Source: a virus
IMG/VR virus record: IMGVR_UViG_3300034104_003099
Location: 1-24,487 of that record
Length of the DNA: 24,487 nt
Direction: 5' to 3' (one strand)
Shown: piece after piece, positions 14,343-21,596 of the stretch
How the letters are laid out: every line of letters starts with the position of its first letter
Numbering within the stretch: the first letter of the stretch is position 1
The notes under the pieces: generated by a model
Databases searched by the model: none
What the model saw: only the letters and a program-made list of their open reading frames with translations
Told to the model about the DNA's origin: nothing
Made by a program: the position numbers and the translations under genes

Positions 14343-17300
14343 TTATCTCCTCACTACGGCTGGTTTAGCCATAAAGTTAGTCATCATGGACTGTTGAACT
14401 GGACTGTTTTTACGACCCAGTTCTCCTGCAACCATTTCACCAACAATAACTTCAATCTTGCGATTTCCGCGGCTATCCACAGTTTCACGTGCTTCAGCCT
14501 TTTCACCACTAAAGTTATTTACTACAACTTCTACATTGTTACCTTGCGGCTTAGCCATCACACCCAGGTTGCCGTCACTGTCGCGATGAAGAGGCATAAT
14601 AGCTTCAGGACCAGCTTCGCCCATCATACCAGCACCCTTGGCAAATTTGAATAAGGTAGGCTGTGCTACAATTTGATTTGTAAACATTCCGCCTTTGGCA
14701 AACTTTTGCACACCGCTATCAAAAGCACCACCTTTTGCAAACTCTAAAGATCCATAATATTCACCCGAACTAGGATTTATTGATCCAAGCTTAGGACCGA
14801 ATATACTAGGAATTAGATTCATTAAAGTAGGTCTAAAGGCTTGATACATCATCAAGGATTGCTGCTTAAGTTCAAAACGAATCAGGTCTTGAATCATGCT
14901 ATTAACCAGACTCTTGAAATTTAGTTTACCTGTCTGCACAAATTCTAAAAGTGCGTCGGCCATACTTTCAAAAGTACGATTAAATATATCGCCATAAGCT
15001 TTTTGTCTTACGCTTAAATCTTCTTGACTTGTTCGCAGTGCTCTTTGTGCATCTGTAACTGCATTTACTCTATTTATTTCTGCTGTTGTTACTTCACCTA
15101 ATGCAGTGATTCTTTCTCTAATAGTTTGTCGCTCGGTTTCATTAGCGGTAATAAATTGTTGTAGCAGAGGTGCTGTTTTAGCTAAAAACGTATTACGAAG
15201 TTCTATAATGCGTATTTCTCTTTCTTTCTCTAACCTTAACAACTCTAGACTACGAATTTCTTGAGTATATTGGTCTTGAGTTATTCTGCCTTGCTCTAAT
15301 AATTGCTGTGCTGTCTGTGCTCGTATATCAAGGAAGCTTAATTCTATGTCAGATTTTATTTTTAATAGCTCTACATCTTTTTCTTGCTGTATAGTAGCTC
15401 TTTCTACAGCCACATTACGTCTGGCTATTTCTTGATTACGGGTTCGTTCCTGAGTAGTGGCTTGCTGAGCAGTTTTAAGAGTATCTAGCTCAGTGTCCAG
15501 AATCCCCTGAGTTAAGTTTTTGGCATTATTTGCAGCTTCACCAATCTTTTGCCAACCCCTACTTTGAGCTTCCACAGCAACTACTTCACTAAGTCCAATT
15601 TGTCTGCGACTTTCTAAAGTACCAAGCTGTTGATTTAATAAATCCAGAGTAATTGCATAACCATTTTCTACTGCTTGTTGATCTTCTAAAGTAAGATTTC
15701 TGTAATCATCTGTGGCCTTAAATAGTTTGAGGCTTTCTTCCGTATTATTCTTTGCAAGTTGTAAATTTTTACGCTCTTGGTCAAACTCTAAGCTCTTTGT
15801 TTCTACGATGCTGTTTAAGCTATTTAAGCGCTTTTGATCTTCTAAGCCTTGGACCTTACTAAAAGTCCCTAATTGACGCTGCATTGCTATTAAAGATTCC
15901 TGGGTTCTAGGAATTTTTCCAGCCTTGATATCTTCTGAAATATTTCTGCTCTGCAACAGCGTTTCACGCTCAGTAATTGGCTTCAGACGTTCGGCGGCTC
16001 TACTTTCAATTCTAGCCCGTACACTAGTATCTAGACCTGGCATATTTAAGGCTTCGTCGCGTTGGCGCTCAATGGCCAGCCTTTCGCCGGAAAGTCTGGA
16101 CAGCTCCATTTCTTTTATAAGCTGTTCAGTTACTCTGATTTCTTCAATCTGCAGATCAATTTTTCTATTTTCAAGCTCAGTGCTTAGCTTAATGGTTTCT
16201 TGAGTTTTTGGTAGCTTATCTACTAAAGCTTTTTGAGCATTTAATACGCCAGTTGCCATTGCACGGCTAAAACTATCTTCTACTAACTTAAACCCTAAAT
16301 CAATAGACTTGGCAACTGCTCCAGTCATAGACCTAGCAATTTCTTGCATTTGATTTTTAATTTGCTGAGCACTTGCACGCTGGCGCTTTAGCTTATCTTC
16401 TTCCAAGCTAGCTTCATCATACATGTCGTCAGCAAGATATTCGTCAGCCTTTTTTCTACTTTTAAGAATCTGATCTTCAATAAGTTTTAGGTCATTGCTG
16501 AGGTTGTTGAACTGGTCACGTGTTTGCATTAACAGCTTTTGTGACTCAGGAGACAACAATCTTATTTTGCTAGTATCTTGTAAAATATCACGCAGTTGTG
16601 CTGCTGCACTTATTGGATCTTCAAATACTTTGGCAAGTATAAACCCTTGTTGTGCTACACTTGCTCCGAATTTGGATAGGGGGTCGCTTTGTACTAACTG
16701 ATTCGATAATTCTTGATAAGCTATTTCTAAGTTTTTGAAACCTTCGCCAGCAGACTTTAGTGCGTCACCTAATCCTTTAGCTTGTTTAGCAGCACTACTA
16801 AATACTTGTGCTACTTGTTCGCCAATGGCAACTATGCGCTCTGGTTTAGCCTCTGCAATACCACGTTCTAATCCTTCTTTACTAACATCTTGAATTTGAA
16901 ACAGTTCTTTTAGTTTCTGTTCGACCTCCTCACGTTTTTTAGGATCTGTAATAGACTTTAAGCTTGCGTCTATTTGTGCAGCAAAATTTTCACCAAATTT
17001 GCTCTTTAAATCTCCACCATATAGGCTCTTAAACCCATCAATAAACTTATCCCAACCACTGGCGGCTGCATCTGCTCTTCGTAAAGCATCTACCGTATCA
17101 ATTAAACTTTCTGATAAGTTAAACAGTGCTTCACTGCCAGCAATCAATGCTTGCGGACGTAACTGTTCAATGAACTTTTTGTACGTATTTTCTGCAGCTT
17201 TTGTAACTTGCTCACCGCTTTCAAGTACACTATTAAACTTTTCTACTTCTTTAGAGTTTTTGCTAAATACAAAGTCTAGCGCTTCAAAAACTGCTAGGGC

Positions 17301-18956
17301 TACACCGAGATATCCAGCTAAGCTACTAAATATGGTAACTAAACCACCGATTGCGGTTGCAGCAATAGTTGCTGCTCCGGATACACCAGTAATCGCACCA
17401 CGTAACAAGCCAAGTTTTTCAGTTTTAATTCCACCTACCAATTCCTTAATAGCCGCTAAGGAGCCAGCAGTTGTAGCAGTTTCACCGACTCTGCTTACAA
17501 TATCAGCTCCAGCCGCTTGACGTCTAGCTCTTTCCAGTTCAATCTGCGCAGCATTTGCTCTGCTTAGGAAGGGCGGTGGAGCTTCTAATTTCTTTTCGGC
17601 CTGGCTTACGCTATAGAAATATTGTTGATTAGCTAAACGTGCTTCGCGAATAGCAGCTGCTAAGGCTCTGTACTCGGCCGCTACTTTAGTGTTTTTAGCA
17701 CCCAACTTATCTAAGTATGCAAGATCCTTGTCAGTAATATCTAAAATACCTTTTTTAGGATCTATAATTTCTTTTACTTTTTTGCTTAGTCCGCCGCGAC
17801 TTGCGGCTTGCAGCTGCTGTGCTTGTGCTTCTACTTGGGCGTCTTTTATCTGTGCAAGCTCATCCCTTTTAATAGCAATTTCTTTTAAGCTTGCTTCTCT
17901 AGATACTTGCAAAGATTTTTGCGCAGACGCCATCTTAGCTTTTGCCACCTGTGCAGTTTCTTCTGCTGCACGACGAGCAGCCTCGCGATAGCTTTGAAAT
18001 ATTGGTAATGCTTGGCGCAAGATCATTGTGCCCAAGCCTAGTATTACGCCTGTTAATGCTGTAGGACTCTGACTTAAGTAGTCGATTAGTGGTACTAATC
18101 CCTTATTAACCACTTCCAGCAACTGCTGGGATACGTTGCGCAAGCTAGCTAGCAGCTTATCGTATGGATTGGTTGGTATGTCGATTTCACTAAACTTTTG
18201 GCGACCTTCAGCAAGCACTGCATTAGCAAAAGCCTGACGACGCTCTAAATCTGTTAGGGCACTTACACTCTTGCCTACACTACGTGCGTATGCTTCTGCG
18301 GCCATACCTGTTTTAGTAAACAAGCCAAGTTCATCCAGCAATTCAGGTTCTAGTTTTGTAATACCGCGCGTTAAACGACTAACAGCGTCGGTCATGTTCA
18401 AGCCTAGCGACTGCGAAGCCTTTTTAGCAATTTCACCAATTTCTAACAACTGCTTTTGACTTAAGCCACTACTGATAGCCTTGGTAGTAGACTCCATAGC
18501 CTCTCGCAAGCTAACGGCTCCGCCGGTAACTTCTACGAACTGCTTGGCCAATCCACCCATAGCGACGCCACTAGCTGCACCAAGCTGATCCAATCCCTTT
18601 ACCATGTTGGTAGTATTCATGGCGTCACTAAGGGCGTTGAAGGCTGCGCTAACAGCGAACACGTTTGCTGCATACGTAGCGTACAAGCGCACTAATCCAC
18701 CTAAGCCTTGTGCTTCGTTTGCAAAGTCTCTGGCACTGGCTCCGGTAGCACCCATTGCACCACGGCCACGACCATACTCAATATTTTCGCCTGGCATGTT
18801 AGGGTCACGGCGGCGAGCAGCAGGTTTCATGGCGCGCTCGCTAAGCTGAGCCGCCTTAGTAAGATTCTGATTTAATTCTTTAGTTTCGTCGCTGCGCTTT
18901 TTGATGCTACCGTCATCGCTTAAGCGTAGGCTATACTCTACGATTTTTCCTGCCAT
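14343..18956 (-). CDS. Tape measure protein (lambda gpH type)
   Basis: The 1537-residue protein sets tail length and lies in the tube lumen before DNA ejection. It begins with a short polar N-terminus, then an Ala- and Gly-rich helical domain (about 80-300), a hydrophobic stretch near 300 and a longer one at about 513-566 (GAATIAATAIGGLVTIFSSLAGYLG), typical of the membrane segments of these proteins. From about 650 to 1330 it is heptad-like, Glu/Lys/Gln-rich coiled coil. The C-terminus carries LEFVQTGKLNFKSLVNSMIQDLIR-like pattern and, at about 1444-1465, GEAGPEAIMPLHRD followed by GNLGV, a hallmark of lambda-type tape measure C-termini that is lost on maturation in some phages. At about 0.15 nm per residue, a usual rule, the tail would be near 230 nm. 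It heads a new transcript. Confidence 0.93.
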   Translation of the reverse strand: MAGKIVEYSLRLSDDGSIKKRSDETKELNQNLTKAAQLSERAMKPAARRRDPNMPGENIEYGRGRGAMGATGASARDFANEAQGLGGLVRLYATYAANVFAVSAAFNALSDAMNTTNMVKGLDQLGAASGVAMGGLAKQFVEVTGGAVSLREAMESTTKAISSGLSQKQLLEIGEIAKKASQSLGLNMTDAVSRLTRGITKLEPELLDELGLFTKTGMAAEAYARSVGKSVSALTDLERRQAFANAVLAEGRQKFSEIDIPTNPYDKLLASLRNVSQQLLEVVNKGLVPLIDYLSQSPTALTGVILGLGTMILRQALPIFQSYREAARRAAEETAQVAKAKMASAQKSLQVSREASLKEIAIKRDELAQIKDAQVEAQAQQLQAASRGGLSKKVKEIIDPKKGILDITDKDLAYLDKLGAKNTKVAAEYRALAAAIREARLANQQYFYSVSQAEKKLEAPPPFLSRANAAQIELERARRQAAGADIVSRVGETATTAGSLAAIKELVGGIKTEKLGLLRGAITGVSGAATIAATAIGGLVTIFSSLAGYLGVALAVFEALDFVFSKNSKEVEKFNSVLESGEQVTKAAENTYKKFIEQLRPQALIAGSEALFNLSESLIDTVDALRRADAAASGWDKFIDGFKSLYGGDLKSKFGENFAAQIDASLKSITDPKKREEVEQKLKELFQIQDVSKEGLERGIAEAKPERIVAIGEQVAQVFSSAAKQAKGLGDALKSAGEGFKNLEIAYQELSNQLVQSDPLSKFGASVAQQGFILAKVFEDPISAAAQLRDILQDTSKIRLLSPESQKLLMQTRDQFNNLSNDLKLIEDQILKSRKKADEYLADDMYDEASLEEDKLKRQRASAQQIKNQMQEIARSMTGAVAKSIDLGFKLVEDSFSRAMATGVLNAQKALVDKLPKTQETIKLSTELENRKIDLQIEEIRVTEQLIKEMELSRLSGERLAIERQRDEALNMPGLDTSVRARIESRAAERLKPITERETLLQSRNISEDIKAGKIPRTQESLIAMQRQLGTFSKVQGLEDQKRLNSLNSIVETKSLEFDQERKNLQLAKNNTEESLKLFKATDDYRNLTLEDQQAVENGYAITLDLLNQQLGTLESRRQIGLSEVVAVEAQSRGWQKIGEAANNAKNLTQGILDTELDTLKTAQQATTQERTRNQEIARRNVAVERATIQQEKDVELLKIKSDIELSFLDIRAQTAQQLLEQGRITQDQYTQEIRSLELLRLEKEREIRIIELRNTFLAKTAPLLQQFITANETERQTIRERITALGEVTTAEINRVNAVTDAQRALRTSQEDLSVRQKAYGDIFNRTFESMADALLEFVQTGKLNFKSLVNSMIQDLIRFELKQQSLMMYQAFRPTLMNLIPSIFGPKLGSINPSSGEYYGSLEFAKGGAFDSGVQKFAKGGMFTNQIVAQPTLFKFAKGAGMMGEAGPEAIMPLHRDSDGNLGVMAKPQGNNVEVVVNNFSGEKAEARETVDSRGNRKIEVIVGEMVAGELGRKNSPVQQSMMTNFMAKPAVVRR

Positions 18957-18964
18957 ATGCGCTC

Positions 18965-18977
18965 CCTAGCTACTAGG
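18965..18977 (-). promoter_or_regulatory. Small hairpin at the tape measure ribosome-binding site
   Basis: CCTAG-TAG-CTAGG on the transcript pairs over the AGG of the AGGGAG (18967-18962) that serves the tape measure ATG at 18956. It is a 5-bp stem with a 3-base loop, so weak, but it could lower initiation. Confidence 0.35.
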
Positions 18978-18996
18978 CTGTGGTAAGACTATTAAT

Positions 18997-19012
18997 TGGT
19001 ACCATTATACCA
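18997..19012. promoter_or_regulatory. TGGTA-N6-TACCA dyad over the -10 (possible operator)
   Basis: A 5-bp inverted repeat with a 6-base centre spans the -10 and start point. The same dyad with the same spacing and same position is found at the other promoter (1331-1346). Binding by a regulator is inference; part of the similarity comes from the -10 itself. Confidence 0.45.
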
Positions 19013-19032
19013 GTATAGTGCACAATTGTCAA
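19004..19032 (-). promoter_or_regulatory. Consensus sigma70 promoter for the tape measure / tip block
   Basis: TTGACA (19032-19027), a spacer of exactly 17 bases and TATAAT (19009-19004), with TG one base before the -10 (extended -10). It lies about 20 bases after the terminator T-run and would start RNA near 18997, about 40 bases before the tape measure ATG. Confidence 0.85.
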
Positions 19033-19052
19033 ACCAAAAAATTTTATGCAAC

Positions 19053-19082
19053 AAAAAACCCGCTAGGTTTATTTAGCGGGTT
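19053..19082 (-). terminator. Terminator overlapping the end of the chaperone gene
   Basis: On the minus strand a 9-bp stem (AACCCGCTA / TAGCGGGTT, 19082-19074 with 19065-19057) with an 8-base loop is followed by TTTTTTGTTG. The 5' arm lies inside the last codons of the GT frame. It would end the head/tube/chaperone transcript just before the promoter at 19032. Confidence 0.85.
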
Positions 19083-19853
19083 CTTGTTTATGTGCATTTT
19101 GCTTTTTAAATTCTTCTATCCGTACTTGATCAATTAAATGAATTAATTCCAAGTAAACTTTGCGATCCTGCTTATCGATATCGTACACATCAAATAAGTC
19201 AAAAATACCGTTTAAGTTTTTACCAAGGTAAGTACCTCCAATATACTCCCACTCGTCGCGTAGTATTTTGTAGACATTGAGTGCAGTTTGCACTTCCAAG
19301 GAAAAATCATCCAGTTCAACAGGTATTTCGGATTCTAGCGGCTCACTACCTAGCTGTTGGCACATATCAAAGTACTGATCCTTTGTCATGCCAACTGCAA
19401 TATTTTGCAAGTAGTTAAGCAACTGATCGCGCGTAGCAATTAGCTGCTCTTCGAAAAGTTTCCCAGGTCATTTACCCGTTCGCTAACAAAACTGTCGAAA
19501 TCAGTGCTGTTCTTCATCAACATTAACGCATTTTCTTTGCTGTAGGCTAGCTCGTCTTCAGGGTCTAACTGCGAAACGTCCACAGGCACCAGCAAGTTGA
19601 TGTACTTAAACTTTAAACCGGTCCAGCCCTTAATAGCTGCGTCTACATAAAGTTCCAAGAAAAGGTCTTCGTTGAATTCTTCCGACGTTTGACGGCCTTT
19701 GAAAATAGTTTTAGTAGACTTTTTACGCAGATTAATCAGTCCGTCACGACTAAGATAGTTGATTTCGATAACAAACCCTGGAAAGCCAGGATAGTCTACT
19801 TCAATTGTTTTGCTGGGAACAAGTAGTGATTTTAGGCTAATTTCTTGTGCCAT
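19069..19853 (-). CDS. Tail assembly chaperone, frameshifted long form (lambda gpGT-like)
   Basis: The second chaperone reading frame (to 19069) has no ATG or ribosome-binding site of its own near its 5' end; the first possible start is a bare TTG at 19422. It overlaps the short chaperone in the -1 frame, and a -1 slip at GGGAAAC (19458-19464) joins residue N132 to LFEEQLIATRD in the second frame, giving a predicted 261-residue protein. The T part is helical and contains YLGKNLNGIFDLFDVYDID and a C-terminal Lys-rich end, as in other GT extensions that bind the tape measure protein and recruit tube subunits. The stop overlaps the terminator stem. Joining is inferred from the classical slippery heptamer and the gene context. 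Confidence 0.8.
19440..19853 (-). CDS. Tail assembly chaperone, short form (lambda gpG-like)
   Basis: This 137-residue product lies between tube and tape measure genes and has the size and place of the G-type tail assembly chaperone, which coats the tape measure protein during tail assembly and is absent from the virion. It starts with MAQEISLKSLLVPSK and has a segment KGWTGLKFKYINLLVPVD, with an acidic C-terminal half. Most ribosomes should end at TAA 19440, five codons after the slippery site. The ATG has AAGGAC 6 bases before it. Confidence 0.75.
   Translation of the reverse strand: MAQEISLKSLLVPSKTIEVDYPGFPGFVIEINYLSRDGLINLRKKSTKTIFKGRQTSEEFNEDLFLELYVDAAIKGWTGLKFKYINLLVPVDVSQLDPEDELAYSKENALMLMKNSTDFDSFVSERVNDLGNFSKSS
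19458..19464 (-). promoter_or_regulatory. -1 ribosomal frameshift slippery heptamer GGGAAAC
   Basis: The codons in the G frame are CTG GGA AAC TTT TCG, so the heptamer is in the right phase, G GGA AAC. Lambda uses GGGAAAG in the same gene pair. I see only a weak 4-bp hairpin downstream (AGCA ... TGCT), no clear pseudoknot. Confidence 0.85.
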
Positions 19854-19865
19854 TGTTGTCCTTGG

Positions 19866-19885
19866 TTTTAATTATATAATTAAAA
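19866..19885. repeat. 20-bp perfect AT palindrome in the chaperone leader
   Basis: TTTTAATTAT is followed at once by its complement, giving a perfect 20-bp palindrome that begins in the T-run of the tube terminator and ends about 12 bases before the chaperone ATG. It contains TATAAT but no -35 partner at proper spacing, so I do not call it a promoter. Confidence 0.6.
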
Positions 19886-19912
19886 AGTGGTGCCGGAGAT
19901 CAACCCGGCACC
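19882..19912 (-). terminator. Terminator after the tail tube gene
   Basis: On the minus strand a perfect 8-bp GC-rich stem (GGTGCCGG / CCGGCACC, 19912-19905 with 19896-19889) with an 8-base loop is followed by ACTTTTTAATT. This is a plausible intrinsic terminator or attenuator that would keep tube transcript above that of the chaperone genes. Confidence 0.7.
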
Positions 19913-19927
19913 TGCTGTAAGTACAGC

Positions 19928-21088
19928 TTAAACTGATGCAAAGTATTCAATACTGATTTCGTTTGCACTGTCAATATTGAAATCTGTGCCAGTAAAGCCT
20001 TGTCCATTAAATGTAATGGTTGTACTAATAACTTGCTCAGTGTTTACGGTAGGAATCTGCAACATAGCTGCAGGAATCTTTAAGTCAACACGAGTAGCAT
20101 TTGCACCACCACCCATTTGGATATTGATTGCGTAATCTGGGTCAATTTCATTAGCAGCGTTAGCTAGCAAGCCACTTAGCAGGGCGCCTGTTTGGCCGCT
20201 ACCGCTACGCAGATACGCTGTTAAGGTACCTGTTACACTGCGAGTACCTGTAAAGTAGGTAATTGGCAGGTTAACAACGCCCAAGTTAGCTGGAGTCAGA
20301 TAAGTTAGGTTGTTGCTTAGTGTGATGCTGCCACCAGTGATAGGAATGGTGTAGTCACTGCCGGTAAAGTCGTTAATGGTATCATTAACTTGCAGAGTTG
20401 TCAGCTTGTTGGTAATGTACTTAGCAGCAGCGTTTTTAGCTGTAGCTTCATCTGTACCAGTACCTAAGTCAGTACCAGTTAAACCAACAGGTGTTGCTGT
20501 GTTTGCAATAATGTCTAACTGACGGATTAGGCTGCCCTTACCTGCCCACTGAATGTTGGCAATAGCGTCAATACCAAAGTCGATGGTAGCTGTGTCTAGA
20601 GCACAATTGTCTAGTACATATGCTAGGTCGTCGAAAATGATGATTAAGCCAAAAGCCTGCAGCTGGTGCTTGTTACTGTTTGTAACTACCAGGGTGCCCT
20701 TGTTGCTGGTCTCTGACCAACCTGGGTTAGTACCACCAATTGCGTCGCGTGCTGCAAATGCGTTCCATAATAGACGCTCTTCGCAAGTTACTGTGGTGCC
20801 GTCATTAAACGGACGCAGATATGTGCTGAATGTAAAGTCTAGTGGTTCCAGAGCAGTGTTGAAACTGCGCTGACCGCGAGCTGGTGCAGCACCTGCTTCG
20901 TTTAGTGTAACTGTGTCGATTGTTGTATTCTGCGAAAAGCTCATGCCTTCCAACACTTGGATTTCCCAAGTGTTGCTGGTAGTAAAAGGCGCTAGGTTGT
21001 CCTTGTATGCACCAGCCTTAACACGACCTTGGCTATCTACGTTTGTAGTAAAGAAAACTCTACTATTACGAATTAAATTAACTGCCAT
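19928..21088 (-). CDS. Tail tube protein, apparently internally duplicated
   Basis: This 386-residue protein is the likely major tail tube subunit, from its place between the terminator and the chaperone genes and its all-beta, Thr- and Asn-rich sequence. It is about twice the size of a single-domain tube protein. Two halves look alike: residues 86-92 TFSTYLR and 288-294 TLTAYLR, each preceded by an RS.. turn and followed about 60 residues later by a run of strands (about 145-186 and 320-364). This suggests two tube domains in one chain, as known for phage T5 pb6, which makes trimeric rings. The ATG is preceded by AAGGAAT and by an AATTAAAA box. A GC-rich terminator follows the stop. Confidence 0.75.
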   Translation of the reverse strand: MAVNLIRNSRVFFTTNVDSQGRVKAGAYKDNLAPFTTSNTWEIQVLEGMSFSQNTTIDTVTLNEAGAAPARGQRSFNTALEPLDFTFSTYLRPFNDGTTVTCEERLLWNAFAARDAIGGTNPGWSETSNKGTLVVTNSNKHQLQAFGLIIIFDDLAYVLDNCALDTATIDFGIDAIANIQWAGKGSLIRQLDIIANTATPVGLTGTDLGTGTDEATAKNAAAKYITNKLTTLQVNDTINDFTGSDYTIPITGGSITLSNNLTYLTPANLGVVNLPITYFTGTRSVTGTLTAYLRSGSGQTGALLSGLLANAANEIDPDYAINIQMGGGANATRVDLKIPAAMLQIPTVNTEQVISTTITFNGQGFTGTDFNIDSANEISIEYFASV

Positions 21089-21152
21089 AGTTATTCCTTT
21101 TTAATTGCTAACTTAGGGCACAGTTACTAGACATTTATCTGTATGTGTACCG

Positions 21153-21596
21153 TTAGTTATCGAGTGCATAGCGCACTTCTAAGTTAATTTCGCCAACGCC
21201 GTATGGAGCCAGCAAACCTTCGTCAGTAGTAATACTTTGAATCAAAATCTCGGTTGTTTCCAAATTATTAGCTACGTCATATTTAAGTACTCTATTAGAG
21301 TCAATGCAGTGCTCCAAGTCGTCTAGTAAAATCTCTAGCTGTTCTTGGGCACTATCCTCACTACGCACATAGACCTTTACACATACCATTAAAAAGCCCC
21401 AAGTAAATCCACTTGGTAAATACTCCCTGGTTTCGTTGGCCGGGTGCAAATACACACAAGGAAAGTCTTGTACTTCGTCCCAAAACTTTAGTTTTGCAAA
21501 ACTATTGTTGAACAAATTAGTTTGGTAAGGGCCGGTGCCGTCTATTTCCTTAAATTTTTCACTTAATGCCTTGATTATGCTGGTTCTTTTACTCAT
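21153..21596 (-). CDS. Tail terminator protein (lambda gpU type)
   Basis: This 147-residue protein fits the tail-terminator family, whose hexameric ring stops tube growth and forms the tail side of the head-tail joint. Features seen are an N-terminal helix (SIIKALSEKFKEIDG), a central WDEVQDFPCVYLHPANETREY segment rich in strands, a FLMVCVKVYVRSED strand followed by a long acidic helix (EQLEILLDDLEHCID), and a C-terminal pair of strands with TTDEGLLAPYGVGEINLEVRY. The place just before the tube gene agrees. Start ATG overlaps the stop of the neck gene (ATGA). Confidence 0.7.
   Translation of the reverse strand: MSKRTSIIKALSEKFKEIDGTGPYQTNLFNNSFAKLKFWDEVQDFPCVYLHPANETREYLPSGFTWGFLMVCVKVYVRSEDSAQEQLEILLDDLEHCIDSNRVLKYDVANNLETTEILIQSITTDEGLLAPYGVGEINLEVRYALDN

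Noticed and set aside
16999-17520. A 173-codon open frame on the plus strand, and several other plus-strand frames (for example 7528-7878, 20553-20873, 7164-7454)
   Set aside because: They lie antisense inside large, clearly coding minus-strand genes, have no ribosome-binding site and read as low-complexity shadows.
19069-19422. An independent gene starting at TTG 19422
   Set aside because: No ribosome-binding site precedes the TTG, the frame is open back to the slippery heptamer, and G/GT frameshift explains it fully.
19866-19885. TATAAT in the AT palindrome as a promoter for the chaperone genes
   Set aside because: No -35-like hexamer at 16-18 bases upstream; the closest TTGATC would need a 21-base spacer.
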